64,000 nucleotides of DNA, from contig JACCGJ010001953.1 of NCBI GenBank assembly GCA_013407085.1, forward strand, positions 1 to 64,000. The letters are read 5' to 3'. The notes beneath the pieces were generated by a model. The model searched no databases and was not told the origin of the DNA. It worked only from the letters and a program-made list of their open reading frames with translations. Position numbers and translations under genes: made by a program. Positions 1 to 11,019 of this stretch are shown piece after piece; the first letter of the stretch is position 1; each line of letters begins with the position of its first letter. The DNA is from Atriophallophorus winterbourni (taxonomy: Eukaryota; Platyhelminthes; Trematoda; Plagiorchiida; Microphallidae).

Positions 1-1440
1 ATGAAAAAGAAATTTTTTAATGAATCGATCAGAGCAGTTCATCGGTAACGTTTTTTCTCATGAATATGCTTCCTCGATCGGTCACAAACATTTTTCAATG
101 CATTGAGGGTCGTCACTGTCTGGCCTGATCTTCATTGATAAGGTGAAACAGACCCTCGGAATTCTGATTCATTACTTTTGATATCCCTAGTTTACATTGA
201 TATCTCTGTCCGTCAGATAACCGCACACATTGGGGTGAATTTGTTTGTCAAGCATGCATACTAGGCTCTGAATGTCGTTTTATCAAGCTAGATGACACCT
301 AAATAACAGATTTCGAACCGATATTCACCGTCTACGTGACAAAGAAAGTTTGTAATGAGTCGATGAACAGTTTACTGGTAAGGTTTCATGAATATTGTTC
401 CCTTATCGATCACGAACACTTTCCGATATATTGCCGATATTGACGTTCTTTTGTATGTTTTGTCATGATTGGCCAATCGTATGATCTCGCTGTTGCTAGC
501 AGTTGTCTTTTTGTTTTTTAATCTACTTTATAATCTGCTCTTTTTCGATGGTTCGTAAATAATAACATTTTCATTCACGTCAAGCGAGATTTAACAACCA
601 TTTTTCGATTAAATTCTAGGTGAATTTTTAGTAATTATCGTCTCCATGCAAAATACTTTCAGTTTGGTACGCTATATAACTGCAATGTTTTCCCCTCGAT
701 TCAAGCTGAAATTTGACAGTTAAGTATGCTCCAAACGGAACTGTAATGCACACGCTAAGAATACTACCTTATTTGGTCGTGCAAAGCACCACAACCCTCA
801 CAGCTCCCGCGGGCTATCACAGAAATCTCATTCACACGATCTCCTTGTTCATCCATATCGCAGTTGCTTGCAACTGACGGTAGTATCTCAGCGATCACGA
901 AAATCATGTTGCTTCGAGTGCGCCATTGGGGATTGCTTCATCGTTCATGTACATTGACTTACTGCGAACATTTAATCGTAGCAAACTAAATCGTATGTAA
1001 TAATCAGCTACAACTCAGAAGTAGCTACAAATTCGCTTTCCTCAGTTACTGCCTTAATTTGAGCAATGTCTCAGTCCATGTGTAGCCTATCTGTTTATAC
1101 CCCACTTGCTCCACTCCAGACTTAAAATTTCTTCACATATCGGCTTCAGTTTTAAGGAGAGCTCTTACATTCTACACAGAAAACCAATACAACGTCCACT
1201 AACCTCCATGTTGATTAGCATCGCAATGTCACCTGGCGTGACTGCAACTGACACGCCAATATTTGCTTGCGAACCCTTATGTCTGCTTGGAATCTAGACA
1301 TGCGCTCACTGATACTGCGTCAAATAATTCCTCGCGTGGCTTGAGACTGTCACGATAGTTATAATAAAATCAAAGTGTCTGCCAAGGAAACCTTATTATA
1401 CAAAAGTGTGAGAGCCGCAATAAAACTCGTGTAATGGCGT
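1..1440. other. Non-coding stretch, no gene seen
   Basis: No open frame longer than about 60 codons with recognisable protein content was found. Only ordinary intergenic or intronic sequence is visible, with T-rich runs. Distant repeat remnants cannot be excluded by eye. Confidence 0.5.
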
Positions 1441-1590
1441 CAACCTACTCGTTCACAAAACTTGATTGAATGCACTGTTACAAGGCTCATTGAACCTAAA
1501 CTTACTGTCTCCACCTGATGACGACAAACAGCCCGAAACCGGTAGTGGTGTGTAAGTGCGGGAGATGTGAGCAACACGTTACATTGATCG
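1441..1590 (+). repeat. Hammerhead-repeat family copy 1
   Basis: This is a partial copy of the roughly 243-bp dispersed repeat. It carries the shared sequence from the CAAGGCTCA block through the ribozyme core to the GATGTGAGCAACAC block. The 5' part (about 1450-1480) is the reverse complement of the segment found at that place in copies 13487, 43022 and 48767, so this copy belongs to the flipped form. It is followed at 1640-1775 by the tail of another short repeat. It encodes no protein; the minus-strand open frame across it is a shadow. Confidence 0.8.
1511..1548 (+). ncRNA. Hammerhead ribozyme core (type I), copy 1
   Basis: Seen directly: stem I 5' strand CCAC (1511-1514), CTGATGA (1515-1521), a stem II hairpin region (1522-1534), GAAA (1535-1538), the self-complementary stem III ACCGGT (1538-1543), H17 = A at 1544, and the stem I 3' strand GTGG (1545-1548), complementary to CCAC. 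The order is that of a type I hammerhead, with cleavage expected after 1544. Weak points are a C/C mismatch at the base of stem II, an A in place of one G of its GGC strand, and a stem III with no loop. That stem could form only between two copies (dual hammerhead). Activity is unproven. Confidence 0.6.
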
Positions 1591-1639
1591 ATTGCATGTT
1601 TCATTCGTCTTAGTATCTCCATGCTTACTCATCTACGCA

Positions 1640-1775
1640 TTCGGCATCCTTTTTACTTCCCATCATTCTCCATCTATTCAGGATTTTGTTGTACGGTGGT
1701 TGTATGGGAATTAATCGTTCGGTGTTGGCTACAGATTTTATGCTGTCAATGATGACGATTATCATGATGGTATCA
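1640..1775 (+). repeat. 3' end of a (GAT)n-tailed retroelement, copy 1
   Basis: It shares the block TTTTGTTG, then GGTTGTATGG, then TTCGGTGTTG with 4185-4280 and 10912-11000, and ends in an imperfect ATG/GAT run at 1747-1770. A shared 3' block followed by a short tandem tail is typical of LINE or SINE 3' ends. The family is not recognised. Confidence 0.45.
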
Positions 1776-1867
1776 ATTCATAAGTCATATGTGGCACGGG
1801 TGTGCAATTGTGCTGTACTTATTTTCGTACGCTTGAAGTGATTGGGAGCGATAAATTGAGCGACAGC

Positions 1868-2440
1868 TTACTTACTTTTACTTTTGTGCTACTGGCTCCA
1901 TGGGTGGATTATCCGGCTTCATTGTTGTCTCGAATCACACCAACCCACTCGCGTCAGTCAGAGGCGACACTGTTGTAGATATCAAGTCTCGTTCCCACCT
2001 GCGAACGCCGTAGACGGTGCGCAGTCCCAGGGTGTCCACATCCTCCTTCACATTCGACATCCATGTCTTCACTTGTCGCCAACGCCAGGTACGAACGCGT
2101 TTGGGGTCGAGGATGAGTTTCGTGAGCGCTAAGTCTGTCTTTCGGAGGACGTGGCCAAACCAGTGTAGTCTTCGCCGTTGGATGTGAACTGAAAGCGGAG
2201 GTAATTCGTTTCATCGCGTTCGAACGGCAGCGTTAGCTACTCGCTCAGTGTATCGGATGCCCAAGTTTACCCTAGGGTACCAATGGTCAAACACTTCTAA
2301 CGATCATACATTCTGGGACCTCAGCGGCCACGTATCGCATCAGTAGAGCTGTACAGGACGGATCGCTGTTTGATAAACGCGTGTTTTAGTTTTAAGGCGT
2401 ATCTCGCGCCTGCAAAAAGGCATTGCGCGCACGATCAAAC
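1868..2440 (-). mobile_element. RTE-like LINE, C-terminal RT-ORF remnant with 3' end
   Basis: Read on the minus strand, 2430 down to about 1925 encodes the post-RT C-terminal region of flatworm RTE-like LINEs. Visible are KTRVYQTAIRPV, then SLEVFDHW, RRRLHWFGHVLRK (near 2165-2125), QVKTWM, and YGVRRWERDL. In the family this region follows the RT thumb. Stop codons after RPVQLY, QNV, YTE and RTR interrupt it, while the last 80 codons are open. Below the stop, 1868-1885 reads on the minus strand as a short AAGTAAAAGTAAGTAAG tail, consistent with the element's 3' end. It is 5'-truncated and non-functional. A close alternative is another non-LTR clade sharing the WFGHVLR motif. Confidence 0.75.
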
Positions 2441-4054
2441 TTTAACTTCACTCCAGCTGATTATGTCTGAGGATGGAAATTATTCGCCAAGAAATACGGG
2501 TTCGAGCCACCCTTCAGATTTTTGACTTCAGATCTCTAGGACTCTGGATGCAACCAGAAACAACTTGGTGTAATAGTTGATGCCAGATGTACGTTGAACT
2601 GTTTCCTCTCTTATCATCCACATGCTTTATGTCAATTTGCCTTGCGATTGTTACAGCGGCAAAATAAAAATTGTTCCTAAGATGTTTTAATGAATTGAAA
2701 ACGAAATCCTCTTGGACGCAGCAGCACACTTTTGAAGGGAAAAATGTCAGTCAACGATAATATTTTTATTTAACTACAAATGGAATTTTCTCAACTTTTC
2801 TTTGTCGCTCTATTGTTGTTACAACTCCCCTCTCCACTGAACTCGCTATAGAAAAACCACACGCACGCCATGTAACATGATGAATAAAGCTACTTTTGCC
2901 AGCCGTCAAAACATTCTAAATCAAATTACCGGTCACCACTAACCCACCGATTCGCCTGCACCCCTTGTGTTTCGAGCGAATTGCGGTTGCAAGTTACCAC
3001 AATATGAATTCATTGTGTGCTTGTGTCGCTGACTGTGCGCGTTCAGTCAGCTTGTCTTGTGGAATTGTGGGATTTCCTCCGTGCGCAGTGATGACCAAAC
3101 TAGGCGAACTTGTTTGAAATAGTTTACGCTACAATTTCGGAACCGCGTAACATTCGCGGCCTTTGTAAATGGTAGCATTAATCAAATCCCGGGCATACGG
3201 AATGCCGAATGAACCGTAATTACATAATTACTTTTCACGCCTCTAATGGGTTCCAAGAGGCTATAAACTCGGCACCGGTATTACTTTTCGAGTGCATAAA
3301 ATTGCGATCGCAATGCCAACATTTATTCGGTTTCAAATTTTCTTTGTTTGTTCGTTGCTACTGGTAACGTGATCCATGAATATTGAACTGTATACAATCG
3401 ATTTGTATACAATCAGTCTGTACGAATGTCTCCATGCATAGCATAATCTATGTGGGAGCTTTTGTCAGTGTAAGACGAATATCTACATGAAAAGTGATCC
3501 TAGTAGGACACGAGATGGGTAACGGAAATGCATTCTAATAACACGCGGTGATCTGCAAAGTTATAAGAGTACAGAGTGGTTCGTCTTCCAAATGACAAGC
3601 CTAACCAAAGCATAACATTTACGTGCATACAAAACGTTCTATCACGATAAAACGTGAAATCGTTCGTGTAACGTTTGCAGTGTATTTCTTAAATAAAAGA
3701 CAAAATAACGTTTAACTCCATTTCTTGACATTCATGGTTGCACATCTCAGGGGGCTAACTGACATGCCTTTGCGAACATTCAGACTGTAAGGTAGGATAT
3801 GTTAGCGTCAGATTTGGCAACGCAACTCACGCCAAATACATGAATCTCTAACACAGTTGACTTAACAGCAGCAGACCAACGAGTTTGGCGCTCTGACCAG
3901 AATACAACTCATATTCTGTTCAACCGAATTTGAATTTCATGGCTTGATTACGCACGTCGTGCATTTTGAGCTTTACCTCCCTGTGTGTGACAGTAAATTT
4001 GTACTACTTTACCTAAACAAAGCGAATGAAATCTTGCATTAGTTACCTCGGACT
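2441..4054. other. Non-coding stretch, no gene seen
   Basis: There are only short random open frames. No motif of a known protein or mobile element was recognised on either strand. Confidence 0.45.
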
Positions 4055-4280
4055 GTGTGATTAATCTTGTATGTTTTCAAATTTCGGCTAGGAAAGCTTG
4101 TTGTAATGCCTGACACTGAACGCAACAATGATTCTGTCGTGATGATGTGTATCCCTGCTTACTCTTTTGGAGAATCAGTTGCTGAGTCCCTATTTTCCCA
4201 TTCTTTTCGAATTTTGTTGGGTTGTGGTTGTGTGTCAGTTATCTATTCGGTGTTCTCTACGATCGTCTCGTAATCGATTT
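4055..4280 (+). repeat. Dispersed repeat paired with 10715-11018
   Basis: The block GATTAATCTTGT, then GGAAA.CTTGT and TGACA.TGAA here is repeated in the same order at 10716-10785. The downstream GGTTGT...CAGTTA...TTCGGTGTT block is shared with 1660-1730 and 10940-10985. This indicates one dispersed element of about 250-300 bp. The open frames across it are not conserved and are probably chance. Confidence 0.5.
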
Positions 4281-5276
4281 ACTATACTGCTCGGTAGATG
4301 CCATAACGTAGGTGCTCTACGGTCGTACGTTCTGTCATCGTGTTCTACGTCATCAGTAATCATTTCGATGGCAGACCCTATCAAGAATGATTTCAGCTTA
4401 ATCCTAATCGCATATGATCAATCTTGATGCACATTTTCTACCCTAGGACAGTATTTTAAACTGAGGACTGTGACCGACGTCAACATATTGACTTATGACG
4501 ATATTTGGCAACTGCTCGCTCGCATTAACTCCGAAACTTCTTTTGCCAAAGTTTAATCAGGTGCTAATGGTTCTTCGCCAGTCTGTTTGTGCTTGTTTGT
4601 CAACTGATTCACGTCGCATCTTGTGTCTGATGTTGTACAGGAAATATCCTCCCCACTTCCGGGTTGTTCCACCATCTCGCTCTTCGATTGCGAAAACCCT
4701 CCTCACGCAATCGTGTGATTTGGTTTGATTCATATCTTGCGCATATCGTCTGCGTTGTGTGAGTTGTCTATCGCGTTTATAATCTCGGTTTGATTAGATG
4801 ACTTCGTGCGTGAGTTTGGTTACTTTTATTTAAAATTGGTTAAGGTTTCTTGCTTTATTTTTAGTCAAACTTGGTTAACCCGTGGGGCGTGCCACCGCAA
4901 GAATAGTTTTGCGTCATTTAGGTTGATTGTACTTTCAAAATAACGGTCTTAATGTCTAGTCTACGTGATTTTCCCGTTTTACACTGTGGCATTTATCACG
5001 GTAATTGGGGACAGCAGTTTACCGGATGCTCAACTGCCACACTGTGACATTACTAATGTGCAAGCTATTTACTGATCTCATCCTTATTCTCTACCGCTTC
5101 TTCACAAATTCTCATCTAATACTGTTTAAAATGAGCAGAAAACAGCAGGTAGCGTGAGTTTATTTAAACTACTACCTTATTTTCTTTCAAAAATTATGGT
5201 TTACCTATGATTCAGGACCTTGTGTTAGATCTTTTCAGCTTGATTTTCCATTCTTATTTTTTAAAATATAAATCAG

Positions 5277-5840
5277 CTCTTCAATCTCCTGTTCCGTTGA
5301 CTCCCAATGGCCATTTACCCAATCGTTATGAACCGCGAACCTGTAATAAGGTTAACAATGACGCCTTAGAAGACGAAGATACGGTTACACCGTACGCCAG
5401 TGTTCCAGTAATGCAACAAATGATACGCTACAATTCTTCGTCAGGCGGTCCTTCAAGGAATCATTCCGATATTCATCGACAGCTCTCCTTGGCCAAGATC
5501 ATTCCTCCTCCTCCAGACTACCCGCCACCATCCCTTCCTTCTGGTTCGCCACCTTTGGCATCATCGGATCACCGCGGGTCGGGCTTGGCACATGCTCCTG
5601 GTTCCGCAAGCGGTGAAGATTCTGCATATTACGCACAAAGTGAACTACAACAAACCCCGAATTCACTGCAGTCTAACAGAGGGCATTTGAAAGCTGTCAT
5701 GCAGTGGTCTGGCAGTTTACCAGCATCGGATGAAAGTGCTGCATTTCTTACCCACGATCTCTCTCATCATTCGGGTTCACAATCCTTTGCGAAGGATTCC
5801 AATCCTTTGGTGACTCCCAATCCGTTGACCGCCGGTTTTG
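5277..5840 (+). CDS. Internal exon of a Robo/Dscam-type receptor cytoplasmic tail (putative)
   Basis: This is a single 564-bp open exon of 188 codons. It is bounded by an acceptor (pyrimidine-rich tract, AG at 5275-5276) and a donor (GTAAGC at 5841), both in phase 1, so the exon is symmetric. The apparent start methionine at 5207 lies in the intron. The product is hydrophilic and low-complexity, with VTPYASVPVM near residue 37, then RYNSSSGG, IIPPPPDYPPPS near residue 75, and Ser-rich stretches to the end. A TPYA-type motif followed by an Ena/VASP-like poly-proline resembles the CC1 and CC2 motifs of Robo. Dscam and other guidance receptors also carry PYA motifs. No Ig, FN3 or membrane segment is present in this exon, and neighbouring exons were not identified. 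That it is a host exon is likely; the receptor family is a guess. Confidence 0.6.
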
Positions 5841-6434
5841 GTAAGCTGAAGTACAGTTCGCTTTCATGCGTTTATCATCTTTGTGAATGCAAAACACCAC
5901 TGGTTTTATTGATATCTCTGGCTGCAACATTGGTCGGTCATGTTAAGGATATCCCACACCAATTTATGAAACTCTTCAAATCGCCTCCGATAATCAACTT
6001 TACCACTCTGTCAGTTACGGTCACTCCCTAATTCCGGTGAAAATGCTTTACTTTACTGAAGGATGGGCGTTTGCGAATAGCTGATGTTAAACTTGTTGAC
6101 CCCGGGTGAGAGCTTATAAAGAAAATGAGGACAACAACCTGGCGATCCTTGCTTTCATGACTTGTGTCGGAAGTCAGCCCTAAGGAAAAATACAAGAAAA
6201 CATTCATAGGCGATGACATACATCCGGCATATCGTGCCAGCCACTCTCAAATGTAATGCAAATCCTGTGTATATAAATGTATACATGTTGAAACCACAGT
6301 GCTTAGACTCGTCGAAATTTTTCATTTACTATACCTATACACCGCGAAAGCTTCATTCTGAACGCGACTAACTGCATTATCTCTTTGGAGCCAGTTCGTA
6401 TCGTTTTGGAAATAGTCGTTATCCTGATAAGTTT
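5841..6434. other. Probable intron downstream of the exon
   Basis: The open frame runs on to 6031, but its character changes to hydrophobic and random after the GTAAGC donor at 5841, which argues that this is intron read-through. Nothing else was recognised. Confidence 0.5.
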
Positions 6435-6565
6435 TCAATTCTAAACAAAGTTATACTTGAATGCCACTGTTTCAAGGCTCACTGTACCTAATCTTACTGT
6501 CTCCACCTGATGAGGACATACAGCCAGCAACCGGTAGTGGAATGTAATTTCGGCGGATGTGAACA
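6435..6565 (+). repeat. Hammerhead-repeat family copy 2 (flipped form)
   Basis: The ribozyme region lies at 6503-6540: CCAC 6503-6506, CTGATGA 6507-6513, GCAA in place of GAAA at 6527-6530, CCGGT then A 6531-6536, GTGG 6537-6540. The preceding 6442-6472 is the reverse complement of the segment found before the CCACTGTT block in other copies. The GCAA change hits a core adenine (A13), so this ribozyme is probably dead. Confidence 0.75.
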
Positions 6566-6669
6566 ACTTATCACATTTTTTCAATTCTAAATTTTCATAA
6601 TTCTGAACTTATTCTAAACTCCCTACTTTTTATCCACTATATTAACACAACTGGCGTCTACCAACTTTT

Positions 6670-6850
6670 GATGTTGTTGGTCTCCTTAGGACGATGTAGA
6701 CCATACATGTACGTCGCATGCGCACGAAGATCTGCTGCAAAGTATTTCACGCGGCACGCGGCTAAACTGTCTTATTGATGTCGGGTGGAACAATCTTTCA
6801 CATAGCGATTACAGCGATAGACATGATGTCTTTTGAGCAAAAATGGTATT
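6670..6850 (-). mobile_element. C2HC-finger LINE, 3' end fragment
   Basis: The minus strand matches the 3' end of the element seen at 49404-49863. The sequence around 6770-6820 corresponds to the finger segment (CGCTA.GTGAAAGATTGTTCC against CGCTGCGGGAGAAATTGTTCC), followed by the GTACAT.CATGG block and a GGAGACCAACAACA tail (6672-6690). The reading frame is destroyed. This is a strongly decayed, 5'-truncated copy. Confidence 0.55.
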
Positions 6851-9184
6851 GTTTAAGGCTTCCTCATCACGCCCTATTCACAAATTTTCCTATTTATAGT
6901 TATATCCTTAGGTGAATATCATATTTATTATAAGGATGTGTGCTCAAACTATCCCTACCTACATCGTTTATTCTTAAAAATATTCGGCGGTTAAATTCCA
7001 TATTTTGCAACTGAGAAACATCATTACTGAATCAGGCCTACAAACACTAAAGATATTCCACGCACACATTTATTTGGTCTAGCTGCCTAACCCTCCAGTT
7101 CCCCAACGAATACGTTGAGGCCTACAAGCTGCAATTATCCTTGTTTTTTGACAAGAATCTACTTCCGGCTTCCCTAACCGCGTTTGTCGTTAACAATTCA
7201 CCGTGTGCACGTGCTTTAATCATTTCCATCGGCAAGAGCCTGCTGTCGGCAATCATGGCACTCTAATTACCATCGCTGTTGAAGTTTGCTCATTGAGCAT
7301 AAGTTACTGGACTCTCAACACGTACGCAGACGGCATAGTTGAGTGACACAGGATTCGTTAGTTGATTGACATCGGATAGGCTAACACCCGGTAAATTTGT
7401 GCTCAGCCCATGCACCAATACGTGATGTTTATTAAAACACAGTGTATTGTATCCAGTTAACGCGATCATCTAAATTTCACAATAGTCAGCTCTCAGCTGC
7501 TTGCATCTTAGTAACTCTTCATTTCAACGGAACTTGGATGATGTGTTTGACCAAACTGCATATGGACTGGTGAATTGCTGTGCTCCGTAAACCCAAATGG
7601 CTAGATTATGAATGTCCTGCCACTAACTAGTTATATTGTGTCACAGAGTGTACGGGCTTCTTCAGAAATTTTGCTGAATTACTTAATACTCCTATTTATT
7701 TCATCACCGCTGTGATTCCTTTTGATTATTTGCCTGTGCAAAGTAATTGAGAATATCCTTGCTTGAGAGCTAGTAAATTTTGAAAAAATGTTTACAAGAG
7801 TTTACCAATTGTTGTTTAGAACAACTTGCTCTTAAAGTTTAGCTTTTGATTTTCTAGTTCCAGTTATCAGAAACCGAGAAATCGTTTCTGTGAACTAACG
7901 GCACATAACTTCTGCTAGCGATTCTGTTTAAACATTTTATTATGCATGTCATTTGGAACCCATTTTGAAGCATAATGTTGCAACATGCTTCTCAATGACT
8001 AAACTTGGCTTCTGTTCAAATTCTCGGTACCCCTGCTCACACTCTTCTCGATTATCTATTTGAGTCATCTGCTTGTCAAGGCGACTGCTGTTTATTTCCG
8101 CCTTTGACTGAGTCACGCGAGTAGCCTTGTTTCTTGCTAATCTGCCCTCTTTGATCTGTCCGAAAGTTGGCCCTCGTGGGGATTCAATTTAATGGATGTT
8201 GTTTTTTCTCCCGTTGATTAATCGTTGATTAATCCCCGTTTATCTTGCTAATTTACATGACTTTTGTTTGACAACCTTTACGTATTAAAACGTTTCGACG
8301 GCGCCACGATGCGTCTAGCCCTCATGGCATTCGACGGAATGAATCTTAGTTGCTTGGGCTATCAGCTGCAGGCTGTCAAAGGCGGTCAGCTATTTGATTA
8401 CTGTTGTGGCACTATCTGATCCACATGACACTTGGGCAGTCATTTGTCCAGGCTGAAGATTTGTGTTTTCCCGTATGCATGCTGTCCCATAGAAGCTCGC
8501 CGTCTGCCTTAATTCTATACCACACCTTGAATAATCTTGAAAAATATAATACCCAGGTGTACAGCCACTCGAAGCGATGAAGTATACTTGGCCTACCGCC
8601 TGAGCTACATCGGATGGTATGTATTATCTATCGTGATGGTGCCGCTGTCTTGCTCCAGGAAATACCGCGATTATTAAAACTTTTAATTAGTCCATGTATG
8701 TGGAACGTTGTGATACAGATGGTCCTCTTATATTTTTGGTCATTATTGTCTATCTGACGTTGCTGCCTTGCTATTCCGGAAACAAAAGCTGAATGGCCCG
8801 TCTCACCATTCATACTATTTTTCATTCCCAGTCCTCGAAATCTAAATGCTTTTGCTTGAACATCCAGAACACTGTACCGCATGAGCGATTTTCACCAAAT
8901 GTCCCACCAAACAGGAGATTATCAATGAAATCCGGAACCATAAGCGCAACAAGGCCTCGTTTCCGGGTGCCTTAGTATCATCAATATTCAAGCGCGCCAA
9001 CTGAGCAATACGATGCGAAGTTCAAACTTTGTTTTCCACTATTGCATAGAATGCGTTCAGAGATATTAGAGGAAACTACTGATGGCTGATTTTCAAAATT
9101 GTTAGCGCCATTCCTGTGAAGACAATCGGGTATCAGTTTCGTTTTAGTGGCTTCCAATATATCGGCTTCCATCTGGCTTTACTG
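6851..9184. other. Non-coding stretch; possible RT debris at its right end
   Basis: No gene was recognised. A box A-like sequence on the minus strand at 8596-8607 hints at a tRNA-derived SINE head but is too degraded to call. The last 200 bases may be further N-terminal debris of the RTE-like element that follows. Confidence 0.4.
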
Positions 9185-10300
9185 ACTGAGCGCCAAACAA
9201 GAGAAACAGCTACGCGACCGAAATTGTGTTGCTTAAATCTTTACACTCCAGTGTTTCTCAAGCGACACCATGCTTTCCCTAAAATAACTATCGTGTTATT
9301 TATATCCATGCGTCATTCGATTCCATCAATCGCCAAATTCGGTGTTACTGTCTGTGGAAACATGGAGTGTCTTAGATGTGTGTTAGGATTTCAAACGCGT
9401 TATATTTCAATGCAAGACAGGGCTTGAGCGTATGGACAAAACCTTTGAGATCCTCGTCCAGTATCTGCATAAGTGTGCGTAATGTTAAAGGCGTTATATT
9501 TCAGAGCAGGAAATGGTTCGAGCGTAAGGACAATACGTTTGAGATCCTCGTCCAGTATCTGCAGTGAGGTTTGGAATGGGTGCCCTACCTCGCTGTTACT
9601 TTTTGACTTCGCCGACGACGATGCACTAAGGAACGTGTAAGCTGGTTTGAGGGCCACGCAAGCTCATATTCTGCCGGTTTAGATGACTTCCGGTTTGAAC
9701 CTTGTGAATGGCATCGTTGTTTTGGGAGATGACTCTCAAGTAACTCAGCAAATCCAAGAACGCCTGACACTCAAAACTCCATGGCATGGCGTGTGTTTCG
9801 CATCTAACAAGTGCAAAATATTCGCCAAAGACTGGATCAAATCTCTCTCATACCTCTCTCTATGTGATTTTAATCTATTCGCTATCTTCGCTTACTTTGG
9901 TTGTTGTATTTCTGGTGGTTGCTTTTAGGACGACATCTCACATGTAAGAAAGGCATGTGCAGTGTTTGCTTAGCTTCTTTGTTTATGGCGGCGACTGGGT
10001 TTTTCGCTCCATAATATAGACCAAGATTACAAGGCTGTTCTCCGTACTAATTCCCTCAATGGCTATTGAACTTGGTGGATCCTAGTTCAAGATGCTTATC
10101 GGCTTTTTGTATTTACGTCCGCGTTCTGCGAAGAAGTGCTTAACTTTTCTGGTATTTTTGTGTTAATATTATATGATGTTTTCTCGGAATGTGCTAACTC
10201 AAAGGTTCTCAGACTAAATGATTGATGCCTTCTCTTTGCTTACCCTACGACGCCTTGTTCGCTGAATATGGTGGACGCTGAAAGATAAGGCAGGTTCGCC
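9185..10300 (+). mobile_element. RTE-like LINE, decayed reverse transcriptase
   Basis: Across frameshifts, the plus strand follows the order of a flatworm RTE-like RT. It has the RHHAFPKITIVLF segment (about 9265-9305), SFDSINRQ (palm motif A region, about 9315), a KHGVS/ALYF segment, WNGCPTSLLLFDFA (the GVRQGCPxS segment, about 9577), VNGIVVLGDD at 9703-9732 where the family has YADDIVLL, then VCFASNKCKI, LSLCD and FGCCISGG (about 9895). Debris of the thumb (LLCLWRRLG, AVLRT) follows to about 10300. The catalytic YADD is lost, there are many stops, and a 94-bp segment is duplicated in tandem at 9397-9563. It is non-functional. Confidence 0.65.
9397..9563 (+). repeat. 94-bp tandem duplication inside the RTE-like RT
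   Basis: GCGTTATATTTC begins at 9397 and again at 9491. CAGTATCTGCA ends at 9469 and again at 9563. Spacing is 94 bp at both ends, with the two copies diverged. It duplicates the RT segment just before the GCPTS motif. Confidence 0.8.
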
Positions 10301-10714
10301 TCACATGGAAATATTAATTTGCTTGGTGGAAAGCTTACGTAATTCCGCGGTCACGCAATTCACTTTCTCGTGTTTATTCCAATTTTTGTTTTATATCATG
10401 GTATTACTCGTTTTAAAGCCGAAAATTCAAAGTTTGTTGCAATAAAACTACAAAGCTGTTTGTGATATTTGAGCACCTTTTAGTCCTCTTCATTTTTATA
10501 CTTCTAACTCGGAATGGCGTCGTTCTAAGGGTGGTCAGACTCTGACTTGACTCAAGCAGATGTAGGCTTTGACTGTTAAACTAGCTGCGGTTTCTGCGAT
10601 CCGTCTTCCGGGTTGGGGTCCAAAAGATGAAAATTCATGGTGACTTTTTACACTTAACGATATGTCTCAAAATCGTTTTCAGTGGCGGTCTTATTTTAGA
10701 CATCTTATTGGAAT
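10301..10714. other. Non-coding stretch, nothing recognised
   Basis: T-rich sequence without a recognisable motif. Confidence 0.4.
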
Positions 10715-11019
10715 GTTTGATTAATCTTGTCTGTTGTCACGTGAATTGGCGAGGAAATCTTGTGATGCTGTGTGACAGTGAAAGCCGCTGATGTCGCTCT
10801 ACTCGTTTACAACACTAGATTGAATGCATGTTTGATTCGAGGTGTTGTCATCTCATCCCAGTGCGTCTGTGTCCAAGCTGTTATAGGTTCAGTCGCTTGT
10901 GAGGTCCCACCCTCCCCCATATATTTTAGAATATTTTACTATGTATTGGTTGTATGGCAGTTAAGCACTTGGTACTTGTTACCGGTGTGTTGCTATCTAT
11001 GATGATGATGATGATGATA
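10715..11019 (+). repeat. (GAT)n-tailed dispersed element, longest copy
   Basis: It shares its 5' block (10716-10785) with 4058-4125 and its 3' block (10925-10998) with 1685-1750 and 4200-4265. It ends in a clean GAT run at 10999-11018. At 10798-10845 it also contains a CTACTCGTT...GATTGAATGCA block that matches the flipped 5' part of hammerhead copy 1 (1445-1490), without a ribozyme core. The polymerase family is unknown. Confidence 0.5.

Noticed and set aside
5207..5276. ATG at 5207 as the start of a 274-codon gene
   Set aside because: The first 23 codons are hydrophobic and random, and a pyrimidine-rich acceptor ends at 5276. The conserved-looking protein content lies only between 5277 and 5840.
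8540..8612. tRNA-like SINE head on the minus strand (TAGCTCAGGCGG and GCTTCGAGTGG)
   Set aside because: Box A is good, but the distance to the box B-like sequence is about 20 bases, too short, and no clover-leaf could be drawn.
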